A stretch of DNA of 64,000 bases from Stropharia rugosoannulata (taxonomy: Eukaryota; Basidiomycota; Agaricomycetes; Agaricales; Strophariaceae). Each line of letters begins with the position of its first letter. Position 1 is the stretch's first letter. Shown piece by piece: positions 1 through 11,125 of this stretch. The stretch is from positions 744,001-808,000 of the forward strand of contig JANCIK010000008.1 in the NCBI GenBank assembly GCA_028532985.1, given 5' to 3'. The translations under genes were made by a program, and so were the position numbers. Below the pieces are notes generated by a model, which saw only the letters and a program-made list of their open reading frames with translations, was not told the origin of the DNA and ran no database searches.

Positions 1-154
1 GATTAGATTAGACTAGGACTTTGTAGCTGCACAATAAGTAATGTAATAGTGTCTCAGTAACAATAAGGTGTACTCAAGGGAAATAACGGTCGATGAAATG
101 GAAACATATCTCTTTCCTTTACTTCGACTTTGACATACATTCAAGCCAGTGAAA

Positions 155-2003
155 ATGGGAGTTAACGGACTTTGGCCAGTAAGAAGCATGATATAACAGA
201 TATATGACAATACACTCAACGTTTTCCAGAGAATTGAGGATGTCGGCAAGCAGAAATCACTCGAATTGTTCTTAGCAGAGGCAGCAATCGCAAAACGCTC
301 AGAAAATGGATTAAATGCAACCTACCGTGTTGCCGTGGATATTAGGTATTACATTCACATTCCTAGCTCGATTTTGTTTGCACTGAAGAGCCGTTCCGAA
401 GTCCCCTTATGGCTGAGTGCACAGCTGGTACATTTGCGGCAGGAGTGAATAAACAATTACCTGGAGGAGCAGTTTATCTCTTTTTCTTGAGACTCTGTGA
501 ATTTCTCAAGTGTCCTGCAACATTTATATTCGTATTTGATGGACCTGAACGACCAAAAATTAAACGAGAGCATGAGGTCCAGCATAAAGCCTTAGCTTGG
601 GAGCAGCCGGTGCGCAAAATAATCAGTAGTTTTGGGTACTATGCGCATGATGTATGTTTCTCGCTTCTTAACCACTTGCTCAATATCTGATTGAGTACTC
701 ATTAGGCGCCAGGCGAGGCAGAAGCCGAGCTCGCAGAGCTCAATCGACATGGTGTTGTTGACGCTGTTCTTACAAGTGACAGTGATGTATTTGTTTTTGG
801 CGCTAGAACAGTATTGCGCATGTATGTCCAACTATGCACCGGGTTGAGACACTAGATTGACAATAACTTTATCCGACGTAGGCTTCCCAAGGCAGCACGC
901 AAGAAATTTGACGATGAGGTTCAGCTATTCACATCCAATAGTGTGCAGTCTCGCTATTCTAACTGCAACGAGCTTATTATGTTCGCTTTGTTATGCGGTG
1001 GTGACTATGACAAAGGCATACCTAATTGTGGTCCAGCAACTGCATATCATCTCCTAGACCGTGGTTTTGGGAGCCAGCTGTGCCATGGATTCGAGTTCTA
1101 CAAAGATCAGAAGTTGGACGAGTTTCTGGTGAGCTGGCGGAACTCACTATCCGTTGCGCTCAACATGAAAGTACCTGTCGACTTCCCTAGTTCGACAGTA
1201 CTCCAAGCATACATGAACCCGATTACTTCATGGTCCAAATCTGCTTCTGTCACACTGCCGTCCTGGGTCTCTCGTGAGCCCTGTCTGTCAATGTTAACTC
1301 AGATAGGCATGGAACACTTTCTATGGACATCGGAGTCTGTTCTGAAAAAAGAGTTTGCGCGCTTAGTATGGCCCGGGGTTTTTCTACAGATGCTATACTC
1401 AGTGAGTATCTCTCCTAGATAAATTATTGCTTGCTTACCGGTTTATAGCCCTTGGCGCTGTACGATCAATCGAAACGGCTCTTGAGGACACCTAATGCAT
1501 ATGTTATTGTTCTCCAGAACTCCAGGCAGGTGCGGCAGGGCCGTCATGGACTGGGCGCTCCTCAACCACGGATGACGGCGTCGACTAGCAACCTCATTTC
1601 GCTCATGAACCGTGGATATGTTTCTGATGACAGGGACACTGTCAGTGTTTGGGTGCCAGCAGCAACCTATCTTCCCGAAGAGTTGAAATTGCTGCATGAG
1701 CGCTCTGCTCGCAAAGCAGAGCCAGGTACTTCTCAGCCGGAGCGTGCAATTAACTGGCTCGGTGACAGGGCCAATGAGGAAGCGCAACACATCTCGACTC
1801 CTCCTCCAGCTCCTCCAGCCGAGCACAACAGACATAGTGGGGCAGACCGCAAGGTAATTGACCTCACTCATTTGGACGACGATGACAACAACCAAGCCCC
1901 GAAACACTGGCTTGGATTTATTGACCTCACGGGCAACGACAGCGATGATGATGATAACAAAACCATTGTTGCCAACGAAGTCATTGATTTAACACTTGAT
2001 TGA
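155..2003 (+). CDS. XPG/FEN1-family structure-specific nuclease with SUMO-interacting tail (left copy)
   Basis: Six exons: 155-178, 230-345, 402-651, 706-821, 882-1401, 1449-2003, giving 526 aa with consistent phases. The start MGVNGLWP is the classic XPG-family N-terminus. Expected metal-binding acidic residues are present: D45 (VAVDIS), D93 (FVFDGP), E134/E136/E138 (APGEAEAE), D155 and D157 (TSDSDVFVFG), D210/D212 (CGGDYDKGIP), the last followed by the helix-hairpin-helix segment. Family members cut flaps, bubbles or Holliday junctions; the short N-region and variable C-terminus suggest a GEN1/Yen1-like rather than FEN1 role, which is inference. The C-terminal 50 residues hold VIDLT (478), FIDLT (499) and VIDLT (520), each beside acidic residues: the SUMO-interacting-motif pattern. 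All exons are open. The identical gene lies at 3094-4943. Confidence 0.85.
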
Positions 2004-2164
2004 TCAATGCCTTCGAGCAGCGTACGTGTGCCTGGATTGTTTGAATAGTGTATATTGATTGTATATTGTATGTGATTGTACTTAGCTAGCATTCTCTGTA
2101 GCTACTCCAATATGTATTGCCAATGTATTTTATCTTCAAGCCAGTTGCGGATTCCCCAGGGACG

Positions 2165-2250
2165 CCATCCATCTGTTCCCCGTCCTGTTCCCCGTCCCGT
2201 TCACGTCCTGTTCCCCGTGTTGTTCCCCGTGTTTCCCCATCCCGTTCGCG
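2165..2250. repeat. Degenerate 12-bp tandem repeat (CTGTTCCCCGTC type), mirrored at 2847-2932
   Basis: The sequence downstream of the nuclease gene contains several imperfect copies of a C/T-rich unit close to CTGTTCCCCGTC, with variants such as CCCGTTCACGT. It occurs in both arms. The open frames through it encode only low-complexity Pro/Ser/Arg sequence and are not credible genes. Confidence 0.7.
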
Positions 2251-2434
2251 TGCCTTCATCCTCACGAGGGAGCCGGTGTGTAGTGCATCTATCTGTCCGA
2301 TCCCCAGGGAGACACAACAAGTGCCGACGAGCGCACCTACAAAGGTAAGAGGTAAGTGGTCGGTTACACTTACACTCAAGACCCCAAAAGGGGAACTCAC
2401 CTATGTCCGAAAATTTGCCATAACGAGCCAGAAC

Positions 2435-2662
2435 TCCCTGTGACTTGGGACGCGGGCACAAGCGCCGCGTCACCGGCCCGCTTATTAATATATTATGTAA
2501 TCGAGCCACCGTTCGTAGTGGCCCATGGGTTGATTGTAGTCTTTTTGTTACCCTCCTCGTCCCCCGCGCCCCTCGTCTCCATTCTGCTAAGTGTCCACTA
2601 GCTCGGCACCTCGTCCGAGGTCACCATCGTTTGGCGGGGAGGGGAGCAACGGCGGTCACAAC
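2435..2662. other. Unique spacer between the inverted-repeat arms
   Basis: These 228 bases separate the two arms and are not self-complementary as far as I can see. They are GC-rich at both ends, with a short AT stretch near 2483-2500. No gene is recognisable. A spacer of this length would let the arms extrude as a stem-loop in single-stranded DNA. Confidence 0.85.
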
Positions 2663-5097
2663 GTTCTGGCTCGTTATGGCAAATTTTCGGACATAGGTGA
2701 GTTCCCCTTTTGGGGTCTTGAGTGTAAGTGTAACCGACCACTTACCTCTTACCTTTGTAGGTGCGCTCGTCGGCACTTGTTGTGTCTCCCTGGGGATCGG
2801 ACAGATAGATGCACTACACACCGGCTCCCTCGTGAGGATGAAGGCACGCGAACGGGATGGGGAAACACGGGGAACAACACGGGGAACAGGACGTGAACGG
2901 GACGGGGAACAGGACGGGGAACAGATGGATGGCGTCCCTGGGGAATCCGCAACTGGCTTGAAGATAAAATACATTGGCAATACATATTGGAGTAGCTACA
3001 GAGAATGCTAGCTAAGTACAATCACATACAATATACAATCAATATACACTATTCAAACAATCCAGGCACACGTACGCTGCTCGAAGGCATTGATCAATCA
3101 AGTGTTAAATCAATGACTTCGTTGGCAACAATGGTTTTGTTATCATCATCATCGCTGTCGTTGCCCGTGAGGTCAATAAATCCAAGCCAGTGTTTCGGGG
3201 CTTGGTTGTTGTCATCGTCGTCCAAATGAGTGAGGTCAATTACCTTGCGGTCTGCCCCACTATGTCTGTTGTGCTCGGCTGGAGGAGCTGGAGGAGGAGT
3301 CGAGATGTGTTGCGCTTCCTCATTGGCCCTGTCACCGAGCCAGTTAATTGCACGCTCCGGCTGAGAAGTACCTGGCTCTGCTTTGCGAGCAGAGCGCTCA
3401 TGCAGCAATTTCAACTCTTCGGGAAGATAGGTTGCTGCTGGCACCCAAACACTGACAGTGTCCCTGTCATCAGAAACATATCCACGGTTCATGAGCGAAA
3501 TGAGGTTGCTAGTCGACGCCGTCATCCGTGGTTGAGGAGCGCCCAGTCCATGACGGCCCTGCCGCACCTGCCTGGAGTTCTGGAGAACAATAACATATGC
3601 ATTAGGTGTCCTCAAGAGCCGTTTCGATTGATCGTACAGCGCCAAGGGCTATAAACCGGTAAGCAAGCAATAATTTATCTAGGAGAGATACTCACTGAGT
3701 ATAGCATCTGTAGAAAAACCCCGGGCCATACTAAGCGCGCAAACTCTTTTTTCAGAACAGACTCCGATGTCCATAGAAAGTGTTCCATGCCTATCTGAGT
3801 TAACATTGACAGACAGGGCTCACGAGAGACCCAGGACGGCAGTGTGACAGAAGCAGATTTGGACCATGAAGTAATCGGGTTCATGTATGCTTGGAGTACT
3901 GTCGAACTAGGGAAGTCGACAGGTACTTTCATGTTGAGCGCAACGGATAGTGAGTTCCGCCAGCTCACCAGAAACTCGTCCAACTTCTGATCTTTGTAGA
4001 ACTCGAATCCATGGCACAGCTGGCTCCCAAAACCACGGTCTAGGAGATGATATGCAGTTGCTGGACCACAATTAGGTATGCCTTTGTCATAGTCACCACC
4101 GCATAACAAAGCGAACATAATAAGCTCGTTGCAGTTAGAATAGCGAGACTGCACACTATTGGATGTGAATAGCTGAACCTCATCGTCAAATTTCTTGCGT
4201 GCTGCCTTGGGAAGCCTACGTCGGATAAAGTTATTGTCAATCTAGTGTCTCAACCCGGGTGCATAGTTGGACATACATGCGCAATACTGTTCTAGCGCCA
4301 AAAACAAATACATCACTGTCACTTGTAAGAACAGCGTCAACAACACCATGTCGATTGAGCTCTGCGAGCTCGGCTTCTGCCTCGCCTGGCGCCTAATGAG
4401 TACTCAATCAGATATTGAGCAAGTGGTTAAGAAGCGAGAAACATACATCATGCGCATAGTACCCAAAACTACTGATTATTTTGCGCACCGGCTGCTCCCA
4501 AGCTAAGGCTTTATGCTGGACCTCATGCTCTCGTTTAATTTTTGGTCGTTCAGGTCCATCAAATACGAATATAAATGTTGCAGGACACTTGAGAAATTCA
4601 CAGAGTCTCAAGAAAAAGAGATAAACTGCTCCTCCAGGTAATTGTTTATTCACTCCTGCCGCAAATGTACCAGCTGTGCACTCAGCCATAAGGGGACTTC
4701 GGAACGGCTCTTCAGTGCAAACAAAATCGAGCTAGGAATGTGAATGTAATACCTAATATCCACGGCAACACGGTAGGTTGCATTTAATCCATTTTCTGAG
4801 CGTTTTGCGATTGCTGCCTCTGCTAAGAACAATTCGAGTGATTTCTGCTTGCCGACATCCTCAATTCTCTGGAAAACGTTGAGTGTATTGTCATATATCT
4901 GTTATATCATGCTTCTTACTGGCCAAAGTCCGTTAACTCCCATTTTCACTGGCTTGAATGTATGTCAAAGTCGAAGTAAAGGAAAGAGATATGTTTCCAT
5001 TTCATCGACCGTTATTTCCCTTGAGTACACCTTATTGTTACTGAGACACTATTACATTACTTATTGTGCAGCTACAAAGTCCTAGTCTAATCTAATC
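2663..5097. repeat. Right arm of a long inverted repeat
   Basis: This is the mirror copy of 1-2434, one base longer because of the extra C in intron 4. The outer end at 5097 is the last base known to pair, because its partner is window base 1. The sequence continues without a break into the body of the minus-strand Crypton gene. Confidence 0.97.
3094..4943 (-). CDS. XPG/FEN1-family structure-specific nuclease with SUMO-interacting tail (right copy)
   Basis: This is the mirror copy of 155-2003. Exons on the minus strand are 4920-4943, 4753-4868, 4447-4696, 4277-4392, 3696-4215 and 3094-3648, again 526 aa. The only base difference from the left copy that I found is a one-base insertion in intron 4 (61 nt instead of 60), so both predicted proteins are the same. 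Its start codon is 143 bp downstream of the stop of the Crypton gene on the same strand. Catalytic residues and the three SUMO-interacting motifs are as described for the left copy. The perfect conservation, introns included, means a very recent duplication or an assembly fold-back. Confidence 0.85.
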
Positions 5098-8000
5098 TTT
5101 TCTTCTTTACTCTATGCCTCGAGGCAATTACAGCACTACGCTTAGTGCCTCCTTGACCAGCATGCTCATTAAGCGGTGTAGAGGAGCTCTGATTACTTTC
5201 CTTGGGCATAGATTGGGCCTTTTCTTTACGGAGTGCTTTAAGTTGTTTGCAAGCGCAGATAAACCTAATTTTATCTTCGAAGAATCTTGCATGCGCATTT
5301 CTTCAAGCTCGTTGATAACTATAGCAGGTGACACACCCGAGCCTGGCATTCGCCTTCGATAAACTCAGGAATCTCAAACCGTTCCCAGGCTTTTCTATGC
5401 TGTATATAGTAATGAGGTATAGATGGAATGTTGATAGATTATAAAATCACCTTGCTCTCTGGTCGCCATGATGCATGAAAGTGGAGCTCAACCTTTCGTA
5501 GCGGTGGTTTAAGTCCAGTCTGCATGCCATCTGAAAATAAATGCTCGCCCGAGTCGTAGCATTGCCAGATCTCGTCTAAGCTATACTTATCCAGGGACTT
5601 TAGTGGACCCCAACATTCCCATAGTAATTCTGGGCGCTTAATTAGGCTAAAGACTTGATCCCATGTGGCAGACTTTTGGCCAAGCATAGGATGCCACAGA
5701 AGCTGTGTATCTCCTATAATATTTTGTAAGTAATCTCTACATCCAACTATCGCAATTGTGTAAACATACCGCGTGGTGTGAATGCCTCAAGCCGTGGTAA
5801 TACTAAGTCCACTTGTGTTTTTTCACGGCTCTGACCTCTTGATTTTGGGGACTCATTCGCATATCCTCGCAACATCCCATCAGACTCAGAGATATATACT
5901 CCTGTATCTGTCTCGATTGATAGATCAGGAAGGGCCACAGATGCTTGAACAGGTGTGTGTGGCACGGAATGTGCTTGCTGTGATATGGGAAAGATAGTAT
6001 GATGGGAAGTCGAAGCTAAGAATAGTCAGTAAGGCTAGTTTGGTTGAAGGGGATACAGAACACATACCAGTACTGTGTGCACCTGTATTTACATATCGAC
6101 TATGATATGTATCTAAAGCAAAGCCTTTTGTAGGAGACAGAACAGCTGTGCGCCGGTTGAAGTTCTCAGACAATGTTTTAATCTGGGTGGTCTGAATGTC
6201 TAGAAGAGTGTAAAGTTGATTTAAATTTCGACGTAAGAGCTCATTCTGTACGCGTTCTATCTCAACTGGGTCGCCTGCGCTGGCTTGGAGGAGAGAAAGA
6301 GCGCGCGGAAACTCGTCACGCATCCAGTTTCGCACATCTGTATTTGCAAGTGCGGGAAGTTTGAAAATGGGCGATTGCGGACAGGTTTGGAAGAGAGTGG
6401 CACCGCACTGTCGGAATGTAGTTTTAGATCAATCAATACATCATGAGATAATGTCCTTACCTGAAAGAGAAACGGCCTCATAAAAATTACCATTGACCAG
6501 TAATTTGAAGCGCCAATCAGATTCTCACGACCAACGATTGATGCGTGAATATCTTCGGCCATGGGACATACCAGGTTAAGAAACTTATCTGGTACGTGAA
6601 CATGCCTCCAAATAGGATCATAGGTTTCGTCTTCCTTGTATCCATGACAGCCAAGTACTGCCTGTATCGCACTGTTAGTCAAGCTTATATTCAATTGACA
6701 TACCACATTACCGGTTTGGACATTGATGGAGCATAATGATCCATAAATGTCTGGTGTGCTTTCCATCCCAGCCTGGCCGTCTCTTGTGCATCAATACTAA
6801 CAAAAGAAAAGGTTAGCAAATGTCAATATAACAATCATCTAGCACTGTACCCAAGCCGTTCATGCTGATAGCCCGTACTATGACGAGGAAGGTGAACTTT
6901 AACCTTGGACACAAAACCTGCTTTTTTAAATCCAGAAACATATAGGTTATATAGACTGGATTGGTTATATGGTGTTCTCGGCGACTTCTGCCCGTGTAAA
7001 ACATGTATCTATCACCGTAGTAATGAGTATCAATATGGTACCAAAACTCATGAATACTTACCTCTCGCCACGAGCTATTCCAGGACCAATTTATCGTTTC
7101 AGACTCCGTGATATTAAGTACGTCGTGCAGGTGATGCGTCTTGAAAGCAAGCGCACCAATGGCGCATAGACGCGCATCCTTATGGGCGATTATTACACCA
7201 TATGTGGGATTCACCCGTGTCTTCATTCCACGTGCAGTGCCCGCTTTTTCTTCTCCTTGACAAAATAAAATGCATGGAATTGAATTGCGGCCATTTGGAT
7301 GCAAAAACGTCCAAGGCTGAAGCTCAGCTAGCTTGAGTGCTCGGAAGTCATCTCCGCGATTTGCAGTGGCATTCTGTGCTGTCCAAGACAGGTGTCCATT
7401 TAATGCAGAGTGTACTAGTTACAAGTTATTGAATATTATGTTTCGGAAACTTGAAATTTAAATAACACTCACATTGACGGTGCATCAAGAATCCTTGACC
7501 AACATCAATTATTTGCTCCGGTGTGATGCTTGCCAAAAAGGTGTTTGCAATGATGTCTGGTGCATCTTCGCCAGGAACCAACCCACTGAGCAATGAGAGC
7601 CACAGTTAGTACAGGCTATATACAACTCTTTTTTGTGGTAAATACCATCGTGCACGATCTATTGCCTCCCTCATGCGGCCCTTAATTGAGTCCCAGACAT
7701 GTACGGATGTGACTGGACGAGTGAGAGTAATACTGGGGTCGTCAGCTTCCTGGGTTTTGCGAATGCGCAGGGCACCAAAATATAGCTTCTTTAATTGTGG
7801 CTGTGTGCGAGCTCTGTAAGCATTGGATAACTTCTGAGTATATGTTGAGAGTATAACTTACTGCACCAACAAATGTTCCTTCAATATCCATTCGCCTTCG
7901 GTCTCTCTTGCACCGCTCTGCGCAGTGCCGTATATAGAGCAGTAGATGATGCTCGTCAATTATGCGGTCGCGTATTTGTCCTTTGGAAAGGGCGTCAGAT

Positions 8001-8709
8001 ACAAAATCCTAATGGAAAGTTATGTTGGCCTTATACATGCTAATTTAGTGGTGTTGACTTACCTCCCAATCCCTAATAATCGATGCTTGTGTGCTTCTCC
8101 CTCCTGCGCGCCTGTTTTGCTCGAAACGATAGTTTTCTTCAAGTCGTATGGTGCGCTTGTATTCATTAAATGCCTCATCACTATCTAAGAGTCTTTCTTG
8201 TTCCTCCAATTCTTCTTCTAGTTCGTCTTCATCATCATAACCCAGTATTTCCTCTGCATCAGCACCTTCAACAGCAAACTGAGCCACTAAGGCTTCGTCG
8301 TCGTCATCTCCTAGGTCGCTGAACTCGAGGTTGACTCCAGTTTGATCCAAATTCGAGCCGGGGACGAGAGTCTTGATCTGGAAAGCTTGTGACATGTAAG
8401 TACTCGATGTTTGCATAGTAAATGTAATATACATACCTGTAATCAATTAACACTGTATGCAATCGAGCAAGGCTCGCAGACTTTGGGGCATAGAGACCGA
8501 GTTTCAAACATGCTTGGTGTAAGTCCTGCTTACGGCGCACGGTTGACCTACGGAGTTGCAGACATCAAGATTAACACTTTGAAGAAGGCAGAGTAAATCA
8601 CTTACAAATATTGTGTATAAGACTCGACACTCTCTGCCACAGCACCATCTTCATGTCTCAGTGGCAGACACAGCTCTCGAAACTGTCTGTTATTGCTAAT
8701 CTCTGACAT
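5087..8709 (-). CDS. Crypton-type tyrosine recombinase (Ndc10-like core, GCR1_C-like DNA-binding C-terminus)
   Basis: Fifteen exons can be joined without a stop: 8606-8709, 8433-8547, 8063-8377, 7862-8008, 7646-7800, 7473-7585, 7062-7414, 6851-6987, 6712-6796, 6461-6661, 6068-6407, 5770-6015, 5451-5713, 5335-5399, 5087-5285, giving 945 aa. Residues 36-73 look like a SAP-type helix-turn-helix (LRxxDLHxACLKLGLYAP). An acidic stretch lies near 85-140. The recombinase core runs about 190-560: an R box (NRGDDFRALKLAEL, R336), an NDC10-like stretch (YGVIIAHKDARLCAIGALAF), R469-H470 (HLPRHSTGYQ), GW490-491 and the likely nucleophile Y501 (FMDHYAPS). Residues about 780-900 (ATWDQVF...HASWRPE) resemble the GCR1_C domain common in fungal Cryptons. 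Cryptons move by site-specific recombination through a circular intermediate and lack long TIRs. Short acceptor choices in introns 2, 4 and 14 are my best phase-consistent solution. Confidence 0.8.
5087..8709 (-). mobile_element. Crypton DNA transposon, minimal extent (ends unknown)
   Basis: The recombinase gene defines the minimum element. Cryptons have no terminal inverted repeats and only very short direct repeats at their ends, so the borders cannot be placed by reading alone. The open frame suggests a recently active copy. The last 11 coding bases lie inside the palindrome arm. Confidence 0.65.
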
Positions 8710-9338
8710 TTGATACAGTATTGAGGTTGTACTGCGTCAACTACAAGCAGAATTAGGGTGGGTTGCAAGGTGGTGGTGGAAAACGAAAGACCGGAAACGT
8801 ATATTGACCAGAACGACTACATATATCTAATTACAATGGAGAGGTGGCCCTTGCACACAAAGCACTTTGCAGTGGCACGCGCCGCGTACGTGCGCGCACG
8901 CGTGCCACCGCGCTTTGAACTTGTTGCTTCGCTGCGTGCCCCAGGCGCGGTCACAAATCCAGGTGACGGCCCGCAATAAGAATGCAGGCGGTCACCAAAA
9001 TGCTGTGACTGCCGTGTCCCAGAGTCGCATGGGGTCTCCATGTTCGATGAAAGTTCGATATCCAATGAAGGTGCTGCCACTGCCAGTGACCTTACCGGCA
9101 TCTTCACGGCATCTGCCGTACCCCTGTCCCAGCTTGGTACGGCTGAAGCCCGCCGATTTTGATTTTCAATTTGTATATCACAGAACTATATATGAGTATG
9201 ATCATGGGGAGTCCACGGCGAAGTGCAAGCGTTACCTCTACTTCAAAGTGTGATATTATTTCAGGTAAATTTCTCGACCTTCCTACTTATGAGTTTCTGA
9301 CACGATATACTCAGTATACAATCAATCAACCAGTTAAC
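8710..9338. other. No gene recognised
   Basis: This lies between the divergent starts of the Crypton gene (8709, minus) and the arsenic gene (9339, plus), and would hold both promoters. Around 8878-8910 there is a GC-rich stretch with several GCGCGC/GTGCGCGCACG runs. Open frames here are short and show no familiar motifs. Confidence 0.6.
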
Positions 9339-11125
9339 ATGAGCTGCTGCAAGAGTGCTCCGCAATCAGATAGTGCTCTCGCCGCGCAGGGCAATGCATC
9401 TCGCAATATCGTAGACGTTGTCAATTCTGCATATAGCAAAGTGGCAAAGACAGGGGTTGGGTCAAACTGTGAGTGATTCGATAGTTTACGCATATCCACA
9501 TAAATTCAAGTAATATTGGTGTTGGAAAGATGCCCAGGCAGTCGCAACTGCCTTCGGATACACTGAGGAACAGCTTCTATCAGTACCTGAGGGATCTCAT
9601 ATGGGACTTAGCTGTGGAAACCCTGTCGCATCAGCTACTATAAAGAAGGTACAGTGCTAGCTCTGATTGACCTACAGGCCCGCAAATACCTGACATTTGT
9701 ACTCAGGGCGAAGTTGTCGTTGACTTAGGATCGGGCGGCGGGATAGATGTTTTCCTGGCAGCTAAGTTAGTGGGCGAAACGGGGCAGGTTATTGGATTGG
9801 ACATGTCGCAGGTGATTATACTTCTAGCTCTACGACAGCCGTTTTATACGAGTAGATACACTAATTATTTCCCAGAACATGATCGAACTGGCACGTAGAA
9901 ATGCTGCAAAGAAAGGGATGAAACCGCCACACGTCTCTTTCGTCAGGGCATTGTTAACAGAGAGTCTACCCATCGAGTCAAACTCAGTGGATTGCATTCT
10001 TTCGAATTGCGTAATCAATCTTCTTCCTGAATCTGGCAAGGCGTCCGTGATGAAAGAGATGTATCGAATCTTGAAACCGGGTGGCAGGGCAGTCTTGGAC
10101 GATGTACGTACCATACATTATTATTACACCGTAACGAAGATGCTGATGGATCACATAGATTATTGCTAAGAAGCCTCTACCCGACTTTATCAAAGATGAT
10201 TTGAGCTCTTATGTGGCTTGCATTTCCGGAGCACTGCAGGTTGATGAATACAAAGATTTCCTGCAGAGCGCCGGGTTCAAGGGTAAGTAATGCTCGACTT
10301 GGTCGCGAGCGAAAAGCCCGGAATAATGAATAACTTGCAGAAACTCTTTTTGTGGACACAAAAAATGACCTTGATGTGTACTTTCAGGGAGGCGACACGG
10401 TGGGCTGTTGTGCAGCAGTACAGATCCCAGGACAGGACGCTAAAAAGCCAGATTATGATGTGAACGAGTGGGCCGGTACGTACCTCACATTCATCGATAC
10501 GCAGTTTGACCTGCAAAAAACCCCAGCTTCTTATCAGATCTACGTCCTCAAAACTGTAGAAGAAGAAAGTGTACATGTTTCTCACGACGTCTTGTTGCGT
10601 TGGTGGGATGCTTACCCGGTCCCAACATCTACTCCTCCTAAGATCCCGCCCAGTGAAGTAGCAGGGCTGATACGCGACCATTGTAATTCAGACATCCAGT
10701 TGTATGTGGTTATTGACGTGAGGAGGGACGATCGTGCGGTAAGACTTTCTTTGTGAAATGGTTCAGCCCGAAGGATACTAAAAAGGATTAAAACAGGGCG
10801 GTCACGTACGGGGTAGTCATAGCTGGTTTGCACAGAGCTTCTTCGACGACTTGCATGCATTTTACGACAAGTTCAAAACCACACCTAAGGTCATTTTCTA
10901 TTGTCAGAGTTCGAATGGGCGTGGTCCTCGAGCAGCTGCATGGTATGCGCTTTTCTTTGCATTTCTCCATCGTTTAGATATCTTGACTGTCCCGTTCAAA
11001 GGTACCAAGACTATCTCGACTTACATAAGGGAGAACACGCTTCTGCAGCTTTCGTTCTTGAAGGAGGAATAAAGAGCTGGATAGAGGCATTCAAAGGAGA
11101 AGATGATCTTGTAGACTTTGCTTAA
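9339..11125 (+). CDS. Arsenite methyltransferase fused to an Acr2/Cdc25-like rhodanese domain
   Basis: Nine exons: 9339-9468, 9530-9648, 9707-9811, 9876-10103, 10159-10282, 10341-10475, 10527-10738, 10797-10942, 11002-11125, giving 440 aa. Residues 1-290 match the ArsM/AS3MT family, which transfers methyl groups from S-adenosylmethionine to As(III): SAM motif VVDLGSGGG (87-95) and the three usual arsenic-binding cysteines C72 (GLSCGNP), C163 (LSNCVINL) and C215 (VACISGA). Residues 330-440 are a rhodanese fold with [18 protein letters not shown] and the loop [11 protein letters not shown], where C387-X5-R393 is the signature of Cdc25/Acr2 arsenate reductases. No stop and no ATG in the reading frame separates the two domains, so the second has no start of its own. 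The product would reduce As(V) and methylate the resulting As(III). Function of the fusion is inference. Confidence 0.88.

Larger units (their letters stand above)
1..2434. repeat. Left arm of a long inverted repeat
   Basis: The first 2434 bases are the reverse complement of 2663-5097. I checked the pairing through the ends, the exon and intron landmarks and the inner junction. The one difference I found is an extra C in the right arm inside intron 4 of the nuclease gene (left around 838, right around 4256). The inner junction is sharp, ending at GAAC 2431-2434. The outer edge is cut by the window: base 1 is still paired, with base 5097, so the arm may be longer. Bases 1-11 are the mirror of the last 11 coding bases of the Crypton gene on the right. 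Confidence 0.97.

Noticed and set aside
2086..2400. 104-codon frames in both palindrome arms (2086-2400 and 2697-3011)
   Set aside because: They run through the degenerate C/T-rich repeat and encode low-complexity Arg/Gly/Glu sequence.
7835..7862. 28-nt intron in the Crypton gene
   Set aside because: A 61-nt alternative with a normal donor and acceptor joins the same exons in frame, so the very short intron is unnecessary.
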